A stretch of 64,000 nucleotides of DNA from Brevibacillus sp042683565 (GTDB lineage: Bacteria; Bacillota; Bacilli; Brevibacillales; Brevibacillaceae): contig NZ_JBHUJW010000043.1 in NCBI RefSeq assembly GCF_042683565.1, positions 744,001 to 808,000 of the forward strand. The letters are read 5' to 3'. Below the pieces are notes generated by a model. That model did not search any database. It was not told the origin of the DNA and saw nothing but the letters and a program-made list of their open reading frames with translations. Shown here one piece after another: positions 16,107-24,460 of this stretch. Positions within the stretch are counted from its first letter, which is position 1. The number at the start of each line of letters is the position of its first letter. Made by a program: the position numbers and the translations under genes.

Positions 16107-17141
16107 TCAGACGCTAAGCAGCGATTTGTCGCCGAGCAGTTCGGAAACTGCCTGGATCACTTTTTGCGGCGTCGGCAAATACAAATCTTCCAGCACTGGT
16201 GAAAACGGTACCGGCGTATGCGGTGCCGTGATCCGTTTGATCGGCGCATCCAGACTGTCGAAGCCTTTGTCCGCGACCAAGGCCGCAATGTCTGTCGCGA
16301 TGCTGCAGCGCGGATTCGCCTCGTCGATGACGATCAGCCGGTTCGTCTTTTTCACGGAGTCCAGAATCGCATCCTCGTCAAGCGGCGACAGGCTGCGCGG
16401 ATCGACGACCTCTGCTTCGATTCCTTTTTTGGCGAGCTGCTCCGCTGCTTCAAGAGCCGTGTGCACCTGTTTGCCAATCGCGACGATGGTCAAATCCGAA
16501 CCGGTGCGCTTGATGTCCGCCTTGCCGATCGGAATGGTGTAATAACCGTCCGGCACCTCACCTGTCATGTTATAGAGCGTCTTGTCCTCGAAGAAGATCA
16601 CGGGGTCGTTGTCCTCAATGGATGCCAAGAGCAGCCCTTTCGCGTCGGCAGGGGTGGACGGAACCACCACCTTGATACCCGGAATGGCCGTGAACAGCGC
16701 ATACAGGCTTTGCGAATGCTGCGCCGCTGCCCGGAATCCGGCGCCGTGCATCGTACGGATCGTCACCGGCACCTGCGCCTTACCCCCGAACATGTACCGG
16801 AACTTGGCCCCCTGGTTCAGCACCTGGTCCAGGCAGCTCCCGATGAAGTCGTTGAACATCAATTCCGCAATCGGACGCAGACCCGTGGCCGCAGCAGCCA
16901 TCGCCGCACCGACAAAGCCCGCTTCGGTAATTGGCGTATCCAGCACGCGCTCACGGCCGAATTCCTGGACGAGCCCTTTCGTCACCCCGAGCACGCCTCC
17001 CCATGCCTCTTCATCCTGCAAATGGTCGACCTGTGCTCCCCCGGCGACGTCTTCGCCCATCAAAATTACGTTTTCGTCCCTGCGCATGGCGAGTTTCATC
17101 GCCTCGTTGATCGCCTGCGACATGCTCATTTTTTGGCTCAT
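16107..17141 (-). CDS. acoB: Acetoin dehydrogenase E1 beta subunit
   Basis: Thiamine-diphosphate-dependent cleavage of acetoin together with AcoA. 344 residues, the usual length of AcoB (about 342). It shows the E1-beta hallmarks LMGEDVAGG, DTPITEAGFVGAAMAAAATGLRP and the C-terminal VIDEANPRCSIATDIAALV. ATG 17141 lies behind AAAGGGGGAAGG. It is 27 bases upstream of acoC and 29 bases downstream of acoA in the same operon. Confidence 0.92.
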   Translation of the reverse strand: MSQKMSMSQAINEAMKLAMRRDENVILMGEDVAGGAQVDHLQDEEAWGGVLGVTKGLVQEFGRERVLDTPITEAGFVGAAMAAAATGLRPIAELMFNDFIGSCLDQVLNQGAKFRYMFGGKAQVPVTIRTMHGAGFRAAAQHSQSLYALFTAIPGIKVVVPSTPADAKGLLLASIEDNDPVIFFEDKTLYNMTGEVPDGYYTIPIGKADIKRTGSDLTIVAIGKQVHTALEAAEQLAKKGIEAEVVDPRSLSPLDEDAILDSVKKTNRLIVIDEANPRCSIATDIAALVADKGFDSLDAPIKRITAPHTPVPFSPVLEDLYLPTPQKVIQAVSELLGDKSLLSV

Positions 17142-17170
17142 GTTCGCCTTCCCCCTTTGCTCTCATCGGT

Positions 17171-18169
17171 TCAGTATGATACGTATACGTCTGTCAGCAG
17201 CTCGGACGGCTGCGGATACGGACTGTTTTCCGCAAACGCGACTGCTTCCTCGACCGCTTTGTCAACCGCTGCTTCGATTTCATTCAGCTCGGTTTCTGAA
17301 AACAGCTTTCCGTCGAGCAAATCTTTGCGGAATTTGTTGATCGCGTCTTTTTCCGACAAATGCGCCTTCCTGTCTTCTTCTTTCTTGTACTTTTGGGCGT
17401 CGCCCTCAAAATGGCCGTAGTTGCGATACGTCACGCACTCGAGCAGCGTCGGCCCCTCTCCCCGGCGCGCTCGCTCGATCGCCTCCTGTGCCGCCTGGTA
17501 CACGGCCAGCACATCTTTGCCGTCCACCCGGATGCCGGGAATGTTGTAGGCGATGGCGCGGTCCGCGATCGTTTTGCAGCTGGAGGCGTACGTAAACGGC
17601 GTGGCTTCCGCATATCCGTTGTTCTCCGCGACAAACACGGCGGGTAGCTTCCAGATGGCAGCCAGGTTGATGCCCTCGTGGAACGTCCCCTGGTTGTTCG
17701 CTCCGTCACCGAAGAAGCAGACACTGACAGCGCCTGTCTGTTTGTACTTCGCTGTCAGAGCAGCACCGCACGCCAGCGGATAGCCACCTCCAACGATGCC
17801 GTTTGCTCCGAGCATTCCTTTGTCCAAATCGGCGATGTGCATGGAGCCGCCCTTTCCTTTGCAAAGCCCTGTGGCTTTGCCGTAAATCTCCGCCATCATG
17901 CGGTTCAGGTCGCACCCTTTGGCGATGCAGTGGCCGTGGCCGCGATGCGTACTGGTAATGGTGTCCTGGTCGTCCAAATGCGCGCAAAGCCCCACCGCGA
18001 TGGCCTCCTCCCCGGCGTATAAATGGACGAATCCGGGGATTTTCCCTTGTCCGAACAGATCGTGCACCTTGTCCTCAAACTTCCGGATCTCTAGCATTTT
18101 TTGGTACATCCAGGCGGCCTTTTCACGGGACAACGGAATCCCTTTGACTTGCTGATCCACTTTCGTCAT
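17171..18169 (-). CDS. acoA: Acetoin dehydrogenase E1 alpha subunit
   Basis: Binds thiamine diphosphate and, with AcoB, cleaves acetoin to acetaldehyde and hydroxyethyl-ThDP. 332 residues (B. subtilis AcoA is 333). The ThDP motif starts with GDGANNQG at 154-161 and ends at AENN around 181-184; the phosphorylation-loop region YRNYGHFEGD is also present. Start at the ATG of MTKVDQQVKG because AGGAGG precedes it (one-base uncertainty in the exact coordinate). It is the first gene of the operon and lies about 60 bases downstream of a -24/-12 promoter, which matches known SigL control of aco genes. Confidence 0.9.
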   Translation of the reverse strand: MTKVDQQVKGIPLSREKAAWMYQKMLEIRKFEDKVHDLFGQGKIPGFVHLYAGEEAIAVGLCAHLDDQDTITSTHRGHGHCIAKGCDLNRMMAEIYGKATGLCKGKGGSMHIADLDKGMLGANGIVGGGYPLACGAALTAKYKQTGAVSVCFFGDGANNQGTFHEGINLAAIWKLPAVFVAENNGYAEATPFTYASSCKTIADRAIAYNIPGIRVDGKDVLAVYQAAQEAIERARRGEGPTLLECVTYRNYGHFEGDAQKYKKEEDRKAHLSEKDAINKFRKDLLDGKLFSETELNEIEAAVDKAVEEAVAFAENSPYPQPSELLTDVYVSY

Positions 18170-18229
18170 TTGCGTATCTCCTCCTCGAACATGTTTGGTT
18201 GAGGTCAAGTCTTTGACAAAGGAGATAAC

Positions 18230-18244
18230 GCAAAAAGGATGCCA
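18230..18244 (-). promoter_or_regulatory. Sigma-54 (SigL) -24/-12 promoter of acoABCL
   Basis: Minus-strand TGGCATCCTTTTTGC fits TGGCAC-N5-TTGC, with GG and GC separated by exactly ten bases. It is about 60 bases upstream of acoA. The adjacent acoR encodes a sigma-54 activator. Confidence 0.8.
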
Positions 18245-18309
18245 ACTGCCGAAGCCGGTCGCATCGCGCTTTTTTGTATCCGCTTTCCTATTTGCAGGGA
18301 ACAAAAGTG

Positions 18310-18330
18310 GACACCTGTCTCGTTTTGTCT
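18310..18330 (-). promoter_or_regulatory. Candidate upstream activating sequence for AcoR
   Basis: GACACCTGTC (18310-18319) is an inverted repeat GACA-N2-TGTC and the arm TGTCT recurs exactly 10 bases further on (18326-18330), one helical turn. The position, about 70-100 bases upstream of the -24/-12 promoter, suits an enhancer-binding site. No published AcoR motif was checked. Confidence 0.4.
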
Positions 18331-18435
18331 CCTTTTGTACACGGGCTCAACGCGTGCCTTTGGACGGACTGACGGGATTAAGGGGTCGAGCGCACTTTTT
18401 GGAAAGCTCGTGAAGGAACATGTGCGTAAAACGCC

Positions 18436-18467
18436 AAAAAACCTTCCCGGCGTTATACCAGGAAGGC
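18436..18467 (-). terminator. Second leftward terminator
   Basis: Minus-strand GCCTTCC pairs with GGAAGG, followed by TTTTTTGG. It prevents read-through towards the aco promoter region. Confidence 0.7.
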
Positions 18468-18564
18468 TTCAGCTGCAAATTTTGTTCGTTCAGAATGACG
18501 ACCAGCGCCGCGCCTCTTGTTTGGGGGGAGGAAAAAGGTACTGACCTGCAGCCCGAATCTCGCA

Positions 18565-18598
18565 CAAAAAAAGACGCAACTCCTGAGAGATTGCGTCT
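18565..18598 (-). terminator. Terminator of the 18615 membrane-protein gene
   Basis: Minus-strand GACGCAATCTC pairs with GAGTTGCGTC and is followed by TTTTTTT, 17 bases after the stop codon. Confidence 0.8.
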
Positions 18599-18614
18599 TC
18601 CTTTTGTCCGGTCC

Positions 18615-19064
18615 CTACATCGTGTTCCCTTCCTGTTCGGCCTTGCCGAGCCGATCCTGGAACACCTTGCCCAATTGCCCGATGTCCACTTCCCATTTTT
18701 CATCCTTGTAATAAACGGTCGCCTTGGACTCGCCTTTTTTCCCTACGATTCGAATGCTCGCCGTCCTGACTTCATAGCTGCCATCCGGCTGAAACGAAAT
18801 GTCTGCATTCGCAAGTTCTCTATCCAGCACAGGCTTGATCGTCTTGTCGACCACCTCCTGCGTGGCTTGCACCGTTTTCCGTCCCATCTGGATCACTTCT
18901 TCCGGGCTGAACTGGAAGAAGAGGACGAGCACGACGCCAATGACCACAAACAGGGAAATGATGCGAAAGAGCCTGCGCACGATCCACTGGGCTGCCATGA
19001 TGGCGACGACGATGAGAAGCGCCACCGGCCAGTAATCTTTCGCCAGCTGCAGAAGTTGTTCCAC
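18615..19064 (-). CDS. Membrane protein with C-terminal soluble domain, 149 residues, unknown
   Basis: Start assigned to the GTG at 19064 because AAGGAG lies eight bases upstream; the ATG at 19088 has no ribosome site. Residues about 13-52 contain two adjoining hydrophobic segments (PVALLIVVAIMAAQWIV and IISLFVVIGVVLVLFF) separated by RRLFR, so both termini may be on the same side. The remaining hundred residues are polar: a helix QMGRKTVQATQEVVDKTI and then a beta-rich part with VYYKDEKWEVD. I do not recognise a family. It is monocistronic, with a terminator immediately after. Confidence 0.65.
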   Translation of the reverse strand: MEQLLQLAKDYWPVALLIVVAIMAAQWIVRRLFRIISLFVVIGVVLVLFFQFSPEEVIQMGRKTVQATQEVVDKTIKPVLDRELANADISFQPDGSYEVRTASIRIVGKKGESKATVYYKDEKWEVDIGQLGKVFQDRLGKAEQEGNTM

Positions 19065-19398
19065 GTTGATCACTCCTTCACTCGCCATTCTCGCCAAAAA
19101 TCCGGGGTAGGTATTCATGCGAACGTGAATGGCAAAGGAATGTATTCGTGATAAGGCGCGGGATCTCCTGCTTTTTCGCGTGTCCACTCTCTCAATCGCC
19201 TGCAGGCAGCCCTGCCCCGATAGACTTGCTCTTGCTATCAGATATGCATTTTGTTAACATAATAAAAATTATGTAACTATGCTTGCCAATTCATTTTCCA
19301 CCCTCGGCTGCGGCAAACTCAAAAGCCGAACCTGCTGCCGGTCCGGCTTTCCCATCATCTGCGCAACGATCGCTGCAGTCTGTTACAACGTGCGCTTT
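19065..19398. other. Intergenic stretch, upstream region of the 18615 gene
   Basis: No gene supported. It holds the leftward terminator of the YheC/D-like gene (19320-19351) and an AT-rich patch (about 19240-19280) that is the likely promoter area for the 18615 gene, although I could not fit a convincing -35/-10 pair. Confidence 0.4.
19320..19351 (-). terminator. Terminator of the YheC/D-like gene
   Basis: Minus-strand AAAGCCGGACC pairs with GGTTCGGCTTTT, followed by GAGTTT. Confidence 0.7.
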
Positions 19399-20565
19399 TC
19401 AGTTCCCCCGCAATTGCGAAGCCTTGCTTCCCGCTTTAGCATGCTCCCTCTGCGCCTCAGATATGCGTGCATACTTTCGCTCTTTTTCCTCTTGCCCCCT
19501 CGTCCGGGCCAGGTACATCGCGTATTCCAACGGCCTGCTAATCGCCTGTCTGTACTGCTTGAGCGCCCCCATCTCGCGGAACACTTCTCGCGCAGGCTTC
19601 GGATTAACCTCGATCAGCCAGGGACGTCCGTTGACATCGATGCCGATATCCAGGCCGAATTCCACCATCCGACCGAAGTGATTCTCCAGCGTTTCTGCTG
19701 TCTGATAGGCGAGCTGCTCGCAGTCTCGCACGATTTCAGCGGTGCGCGCCTCTCCAAAGCGTGGGCGCAAAAACTCCGGAACAGGCATCGCCTTGCCGCC
19801 CCCGTGCAGGTTCGACGTGGCACTGCGCTCTCCTCCAACCCGCATGCCGTGTCCCGTGACGCACCAGTCGCCATTGCCGTCTTTTTGGATCAGCAGACGC
19901 ATGTCGACCGCCCGCTTCGGCACGAGCTGCAGACGCAGCCCTTGCTGCACGATGAATTTTTCCGCCCTTGTCCAGCGATCCACGAAGCGCTGCAACGCCG
20001 CCGGCTGCTTGATGATCGTCGAAATTTTTGCCCGCTTCCTGTCTCGCCCCAGCAGGCGATAGCCTTGCTCCGACCGCTCGATGGACAGGATGTTGCGTCC
20101 GCCCGTCCCGTTCAGCGGCTTGACGTACAAAAACGAATGCCGCCCCAGCATCTTTACGAGATTGGCGCGGTTGTAGAGCAAGGTCTCCGGCAGCCATCTG
20201 TGCATCCGCTCGTCCCGCTCCAGCACCTCATGCACGCGCCATTTGTTGGCCAAACGGTTGTTGGCGTACAAGAAGTTGCTCGTGCGCCGAAACGCCACGT
20301 ACTCTTTGAAGGCTTGTGTCGGGGTATAGCGAAAGCGGTCAAAGACGGCGTCCGGGCGGTCAAAAATACGCGCCTGCCAACGTCCGTTCGCGTCCAGTAC
20401 AAATCCCCGCACCTGCTTTCCCCCGGCCAGCACATCCTTTGGGGAAAACAAAAAGACCGTGCTTCCCAACTCTTGCCCCGCCCGGAGCAGCCGCCGGAAA
20501 TAGGCCGGTTCCGCAAAACGCTTTCCTTCCCGCCAGGTCAGAACGCCGATAATGGGTCGTTTCAT
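19399..20565 (-). CDS. YheC/YheD-family endospore coat-associated protein (ATP-grasp fold)
   Basis: 388 residues. The N-terminal part (IGVLTWREGKRFAEP) and a central ATP-grasp-like core with YVKPLNGTGGRNILSIE and VDMRLLIQKD, ending with FGLDIGIDVNGRPWLIEVNPKP, identify the YheC/YheD family, whose Bacillus members are associated with the spore coat. The metal-binding triad typical of ATP-grasp (E-x-N) is present at the end of the core. Start at ATG 20565 behind AGGTGG; a GTG directly before it is the alternative. Substrate unknown. It follows the pseudouridine synthase gene on the same strand with a 60-base gap. Confidence 0.82.
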   Translation of the reverse strand: MKRPIIGVLTWREGKRFAEPAYFRRLLRAGQELGSTVFLFSPKDVLAGGKQVRGFVLDANGRWQARIFDRPDAVFDRFRYTPTQAFKEYVAFRRTSNFLYANNRLANKWRVHEVLERDERMHRWLPETLLYNRANLVKMLGRHSFLYVKPLNGTGGRNILSIERSEQGYRLLGRDRKRAKISTIIKQPAALQRFVDRWTRAEKFIVQQGLRLQLVPKRAVDMRLLIQKDGNGDWCVTGHGMRVGGERSATSNLHGGGKAMPVPEFLRPRFGEARTAEIVRDCEQLAYQTAETLENHFGRMVEFGLDIGIDVNGRPWLIEVNPKPAREVFREMGALKQYRQAISRPLEYAMYLARTRGQEEKERKYARISEAQREHAKAGSKASQLRGN

Positions 20566-20625
20566 CACTCCACCACCTCTCGATTCCTCCCTGGCAGTTT
20601 ATTCTGTTCAGGCTGACGGGGGCAC

Positions 20626-21543
20626 TTATCGCAGCTTCTTTTCCAATGCCGCCAGATCGGTCGGCAGCGCAGCCGACACTTCCACGAGCTGGCCGCCAAA
20701 CGGATGCTCGAACCGTAGCCGTTCGGCGTGCAGAGCCTGTCTCGCAATCTGATCGCGCTGTCCTCCGTACAAAGCGTCGCCCATGAGCGGATGCCCGATG
20801 TAGCTGAGGTGGACGCGAATCTGATGTGTGCGCCCCGTCTCCAGCCTGCATTCGATCTGCGTCCCGTGCGAGTACCTTTGTCGCACCTTGTAATGGGTGA
20901 CGGCTCTGTCGCCACTCGGCGTCACGCGGCGCCGGGTGGGGTGATTGCGGTCTTTGCCGATCGGTTCATCGATTTTACCGCTGTCCCTGGCTACCTGACC
21001 GTGGACGAATGCTACATAGGTCCTTGTGATCGTGCGCTCCCGCAGCATTTCGTCCAGCAAGGCCGCCGCCCACGGATGCTTTGCGTACAGCACGACTCCT
21101 GACGTATCCTGGTCCAAGCGGTGCACATGGCGGACTTTCACTTGCTGACCCGTCCGGGATAAGTGGCCCGCCACCATGTGATCGAGCGTGCGGCGATGCT
21201 GCGGCTCCGTGGGATGCAAAAGGATTCCTGCCTCTTTTTCCACGATCAGCAGATGATCGTCTTCGTACAGGACGGACAGCGGCTGCATGATCGGCTCAAT
21301 CCCGAGCGGCTCAGGCTGGCACAGGCGCAGGCGAAGCTCCTGTCCTTCCCGGACGGTTGCGTGCTGCATAGCAGCCTGACAGTCGAGCAGCACTTCTTTA
21401 TGCTGAAACAAAAGATGGACCTGCTTGCGAGGCAGCTTCCATCCCTCTCTGAGCAGGTTTCCGATTGGAGCGTCGGCGTCGGCGGCAGTCAAGCGCGTGA
21501 CGAGCCACTCCCCTTCTTTTTTCATGGCTTGCATCGTTGTCAT
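20626..21543 (-). CDS. RluA-family pseudouridine synthase
   Basis: Isomerises uridines in rRNA or tRNA. 305 residues: an S4-like N-terminal part, then the catalytic motif HRLDQDTSG with the essential Asp, GRTHQIRVHLSYIGHPLMGD, and RLRFEHPFGG near the C-terminus. It resembles Bacillus YhcT/YjbO/YlyB paralogues, and the exact target cannot be told. ATG 21543 is close to GGGAG; ATG 21534 is an alternative. It is 27 bases downstream of the thioredoxin gene. Confidence 0.88.
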   Translation of the reverse strand: MTTMQAMKKEGEWLVTRLTAADADAPIGNLLREGWKLPRKQVHLLFQHKEVLLDCQAAMQHATVREGQELRLRLCQPEPLGIEPIMQPLSVLYEDDHLLIVEKEAGILLHPTEPQHRRTLDHMVAGHLSRTGQQVKVRHVHRLDQDTSGVVLYAKHPWAAALLDEMLRERTITRTYVAFVHGQVARDSGKIDEPIGKDRNHPTRRRVTPSGDRAVTHYKVRQRYSHGTQIECRLETGRTHQIRVHLSYIGHPLMGDALYGGQRDQIARQALHAERLRFEHPFGGQLVEVSAALPTDLAALEKKLR

Positions 21544-21570
21544 GTCTCCCTGCTTTGTCGTGCCTGCTCC

Positions 21571-21918
21571 TCAGGCTTGCTCCAATCCTTTGCTCACCTG
21601 AATGGCACGATCGAGAAAGTGCTCGATTTCCTCGCGGCTCTTGCCCAGCTTGCTGACGAAGCGCACCAGCTCCTTGCCTTCCTGAAAAGCGATGAAGCTC
21701 GGAATCCCGAACACGTCCAGCTTTTGCGACAGCTCCGGCAGCGTATCGCGGTTCACGGCGATCATGTCCAGCTCCGCCTTGTACTTTTCTTCCACGGCTG
21801 GCATGAACGGATCGATTCGGTGGCAGTCCGGGCACCAGTCTGTATAAAATTTCACCACTACCGGCTTGGCAGAGGAAATAGCTTGTTCAAAATCGACTTC
21901 GGTCTTTACTTCTCTCAT
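21571..21918 (-). CDS. Thioredoxin-family protein
   Basis: Small cytoplasmic thiol-disulfide protein, 115 residues, with the redox motif WCPDC (Cys29, Cys32) and the conserved cis-proline region FGIPSFIAF. The dipeptide between the cysteines is PD rather than the classical GP, which usually means a redox potential different from housekeeping thioredoxin. ATG 21918 follows GGGAGGG. It shares an apparent operon with the pseudouridine synthase. Confidence 0.88.
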   Translation of the reverse strand: MREVKTEVDFEQAISSAKPVVVKFYTDWCPDCHRIDPFMPAVEEKYKAELDMIAVNRDTLPELSQKLDVFGIPSFIAFQEGKELVRFVSKLGKSREEIEHFLDRAIQVSKGLEQA

Positions 21919-22026
21919 GTCTGTTCCCTCCCAGAAATGTTCTTGACATAGTGTATCACAATCGCAGCGCGAATGTGTATTCGGAAGTGTCGAAGCAGGC
22001 CAAACAGCCCGGCTTGCCTCTTCCCA

Positions 22027-22914
22027 TCAAATATGCGCCCCTTGCTCCACGAGGTTCTGCACGAACGCTTCCCCCGGACGGGACAGCGGACGGTCCTTGC
22101 GATACGCCACGACGAGGGTGCGATACGGCTTGGAAGTCAGGCGCACGTATGCAGGCGGTGCCACTGTTCCCGGGGCAAGTGCGATCATTTTCGGCGCGAA
22201 AGACAGCCCCATACCTGCGGCCACCAGCGACTGCACGGTCTGGATGTTGCTGCTTTCAAACACGATGCGCGGACGAAAGCCGGCCTGCTCACAGAGCCGC
22301 AGCGAGATCGTGCGGAAGCCTTGCCCTTCCTTGAGCAAAATAAACGGCTGATCCGCAACTTCCGCGAGGTCGATCTCCTCTCTGTCCGCCAGCGGATGCT
22401 GCGGCGGCAAGGCCAGAAAGATGTCCTCGTTGATCGCCGGTATAATTTCCAGCGACGGGTCGCTGATCGGCATGGTCAAGAGGCTGACGTCGATCTTTCC
22501 TCGCACCAGCAGCTGCTCCAGATGGCTGGACGTATCCTCTATCAACTGCAGCTCCACGCCGGGAAACTGCTGGGTAAAAGCAGAGATGACCCGAGGCAGG
22601 ACGTACGCTCCCGTAATAGGGAGACTGCCGACCAAAAGTTTGCCGCTCTCACCGACGGCATAAGCGCGCATCTCCCGCTCCAGTCCTTCCGACATGTCGA
22701 CCAAGGTCTGCGCCACCTGGACAAACCGCTGACCCGCATCTGTCAGCTCCACATGCTGGGGCAGCCGATGGAACAAGCTGACGCCGAGCAGTTTTTCCAG
22801 TTTGGCAATCTGTTGGCTAAGCGATGGCTGGGCCAGGTGCAAGCGGTTGGCGGCTCGGGAAAAGCTGCGTTCTTCGGCCACTGCCAGCACATAGCGAATT
22901 TGTCGTAACTCCAT
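22027..22914 (-). CDS. LysR-type transcriptional regulator, divergent from leuCD
   Basis: 295 residues with an N-terminal winged helix-turn-helix (RQIRYVLAVAEERSFSRAAN, then AQPSLSQQIAKLEKLLG) and a C-terminal periplasmic-binding-like effector domain. ATG 22914 follows GGAGGT; an upstream in-frame start would add twelve residues and cover the ribosome site. Its head-to-head position with leuC suggests it controls leuCD, perhaps sensing a leucine-pathway intermediate. This is inference from context; the ligand is unknown. Confidence 0.88.
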   Translation of the reverse strand: MELRQIRYVLAVAEERSFSRAANRLHLAQPSLSQQIAKLEKLLGVSLFHRLPQHVELTDAGQRFVQVAQTLVDMSEGLEREMRAYAVGESGKLLVGSLPITGAYVLPRVISAFTQQFPGVELQLIEDTSSHLEQLLVRGKIDVSLLTMPISDPSLEIIPAINEDIFLALPPQHPLADREEIDLAEVADQPFILLKEGQGFRTISLRLCEQAGFRPRIVFESSNIQTVQSLVAAGMGLSFAPKMIALAPGTVAPPAYVRLTSKPYRTLVVAYRKDRPLSRPGEAFVQNLVEQGAHI

Positions 22915-22925
22915 AAAAACCTCCC

Positions 22926-22942
22926 GATAGGCAAAAACTATC
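22926..22942. promoter_or_regulatory. Candidate LysR operator
   Basis: GATAG-N7-CTATC, a 17-base interrupted palindrome of the T-N11-A class typical of LysR regulators, 12 bases upstream of the lysR start and between the divergent genes. It would place the regulator over its own leader. Confidence 0.5.
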
Positions 22943-22963
22943 CTTCTCATAATTATTATATCT

Positions 22964-22992
22964 TTGTACTATTTCCTTTGCCATGATACAAC
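22964..22992 (+). promoter_or_regulatory. Candidate weak promoter of leuCD
   Basis: TTGTAC and TACAAC separated by 17 bases, each matching four consensus positions or more. A weak promoter is expected for an activator-dependent gene. On the other strand ATTATA (22955-22960) is a TATAAT -10 for the regulator. Confidence 0.35.
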
Positions 22993-23029
22993 CTTGATAA
23001 GAGTTTCGCACGAAGGAGGAATCCACACT

Positions 23030-24460
23030 ATGAAAGCTCGCACCATGTTTGAAAAGATTTGGGACAATCACGTGATTCATGAGGAGCCTGGAAAACCAAG
23101 CCTGCTGTACATCGACCTGCACCTCGTTCACGAAGTCACTTCCCCGCAGGCGTTTGAAGGACTTCGCATGGCCGGACGCAAGGTTCGCCGCCCCGACCTG
23201 ACCTTCGCGACGATGGACCACAACGTGCCGACAGCAGACCGTTTCAACATCAAAGACCCGATCTCCCGTCAGCAGATGGAAACATTGACTGAAAATTGCA
23301 AGGAGTTTGGCATTACGCTGGCAGACCTGAACAGCCCGGACCAAGGGATCGTGCACGTCATCGGCCCTGAGCTCGGCCTCACCACCCCCGGCAAAACGAT
23401 CGTCTGCGGCGACAGCCACACGTCCACTCACGGTGCTTTCGGCGCGCTCGCATTCGGGATCGGCACGAGCGAAGTGGAGCACGTTCTGGCGACGCAATGC
23501 CTGCAGCAGCACAAGCCCAAAACGATGGAAGTGCGAGTCAACGGCGAGCTTCCTTTCGGCGTCAGCGCAAAAGACTTGATTTTGGCGATTATCGCAAAAT
23601 ACGGTACTGATTTCGCTACGGGCTACGTCATCGAGTATACCGGAGAAGCTATCCGCAAGCTGACGATGGAAGAGCGCATGACGGTGTGCAACATGACGAT
23701 CGAAGGCGGTGCCCGCGCCGGTCTGATCGCCCCGGATGAAACGACTTTTGCCTACCTGAAAAACCGGCGCTACGCTCCGCAAGGCGAAGACTTCCTCGCA
23801 GCGGTCGAGGCCTGGAAGCAGCTGTGCACGGACGAAGGAGCAGAGTTCGATACCGTCGTGGAAATCGATGCGTCCGAGATCGCTCCGCAAGTCACTTGGG
23901 GCACAAGCCCGGGCATGGGTACGAGCATTACCAGCACGGTGCCAGATCCCGCATCCTTTGAAACTGCCGCGCAGCGCAAAGCGGCACAAGACGCTCTCGC
24001 CTACATGGGGCTTGAGCCTGGCACACCGATGAGCGAAATCAAAATCGACCGCGTGTTTATCGGCTCCTGTACCAACGGCCGCATCGAAGACCTCCGCAAA
24101 GCGGCTGAAGTGGCAAAAGGACGCAAGGTTTCCCCTTCCGTTCACGCCATGGTCGTCCCTGGTTCACAGGCAGTCAAACAGCGCGCCGAAGAAGAAGGCT
24201 TGCATCTCATCTTCCAGGAAGCCGGCTTTGACTGGCGCGAATCCGGATGCTCGATGTGCCTCGCCATGAACCCGGACATTCTCTCGGAGGGCGAGCGCTG
24301 CGCTTCCACCTCCAACCGGAACTTTGAAGGCCGTCAGGGACGCGGCGGACGCACGCATCTCGTCAGCCCGGAAATGGCAGCAGCGGCAGCCATCGCGGGC
24401 CACTTCGTAGACGTGCGCGAATGGAAAAAGGAAAACGCGAGCAAGGAGGTATTCCAATAA
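23030..24460 (+). CDS. leuC: 3-isopropylmalate dehydratase large subunit
   Basis: Second step of leucine synthesis, isomerising 2-isopropylmalate to 3-isopropylmalate with LeuD. 476 residues, aconitase-family. Substrate and cluster motifs are visible: TMDHNVPT, CGDSHTSTHGAFGALAFGIG, and the [4Fe-4S] ligands in IGSCTNGR and SGCSMCLAMN. ATG 23030 follows AAGGAGGA. The TAA stop shares its last base with the leuD ATG. The rest of the leu genes are not nearby, so the pair is separated from leuA/leuB. Confidence 0.95.
   Translation: MKARTMFEKIWDNHVIHEEPGKPSLLYIDLHLVHEVTSPQAFEGLRMAGRKVRRPDLTFATMDHNVPTADRFNIKDPISRQQMETLTENCKEFGITLADLNSPDQGIVHVIGPELGLTTPGKTIVCGDSHTSTHGAFGALAFGIGTSEVEHVLATQCLQQHKPKTMEVRVNGELPFGVSAKDLILAIIAKYGTDFATGYVIEYTGEAIRKLTMEERMTVCNMTIEGGARAGLIAPDETTFAYLKNRRYAPQGEDFLAAVEAWKQLCTDEGAEFDTVVEIDASEIAPQVTWGTSPGMGTSITSTVPDPASFETAAQRKAAQDALAYMGLEPGTPMSEIKIDRVFIGSCTNGRIEDLRKAAEVAKGRKVSPSVHAMVVPGSQAVKQRAEEEGLHLIFQEAGFDWRESGCSMCLAMNPDILSEGERCASTSNRNFEGRQGRGGRTHLVSPEMAAAAAIAGHFVDVREWKKENASKEVFQ

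Larger units (their letters stand above)
18331..18614. other. Intergenic stretch upstream of acoABCL with two leftward terminators
   Basis: No supported gene. It contains two strong leftward hairpins (18436-18467 and 18565-18598) about 100 bases apart. The first would end the transcript of the 18615 gene; the second needs another explanation, such as read-through protection or a small RNA between them. Confidence 0.5.

Noticed and set aside
13427..18169. Pyruvate or branched-chain dehydrogenase complex instead of acetoin dehydrogenase
   Set aside because: Subunit lengths, the gene order E1alpha-E1beta-E2-E3-activator and the sigma-54 promoter all match aco; the housekeeping pdh operon lacks a sigma-54 promoter. 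Branched-chain complexes share E2/E3 features, so biochemical proof would still be needed.
22817..24145. A 442-codon minus-strand frame across leuC
   Set aside because: It is antisense to leuC, with no initiation signal; leuC has the diagnostic Fe-S and substrate motifs.
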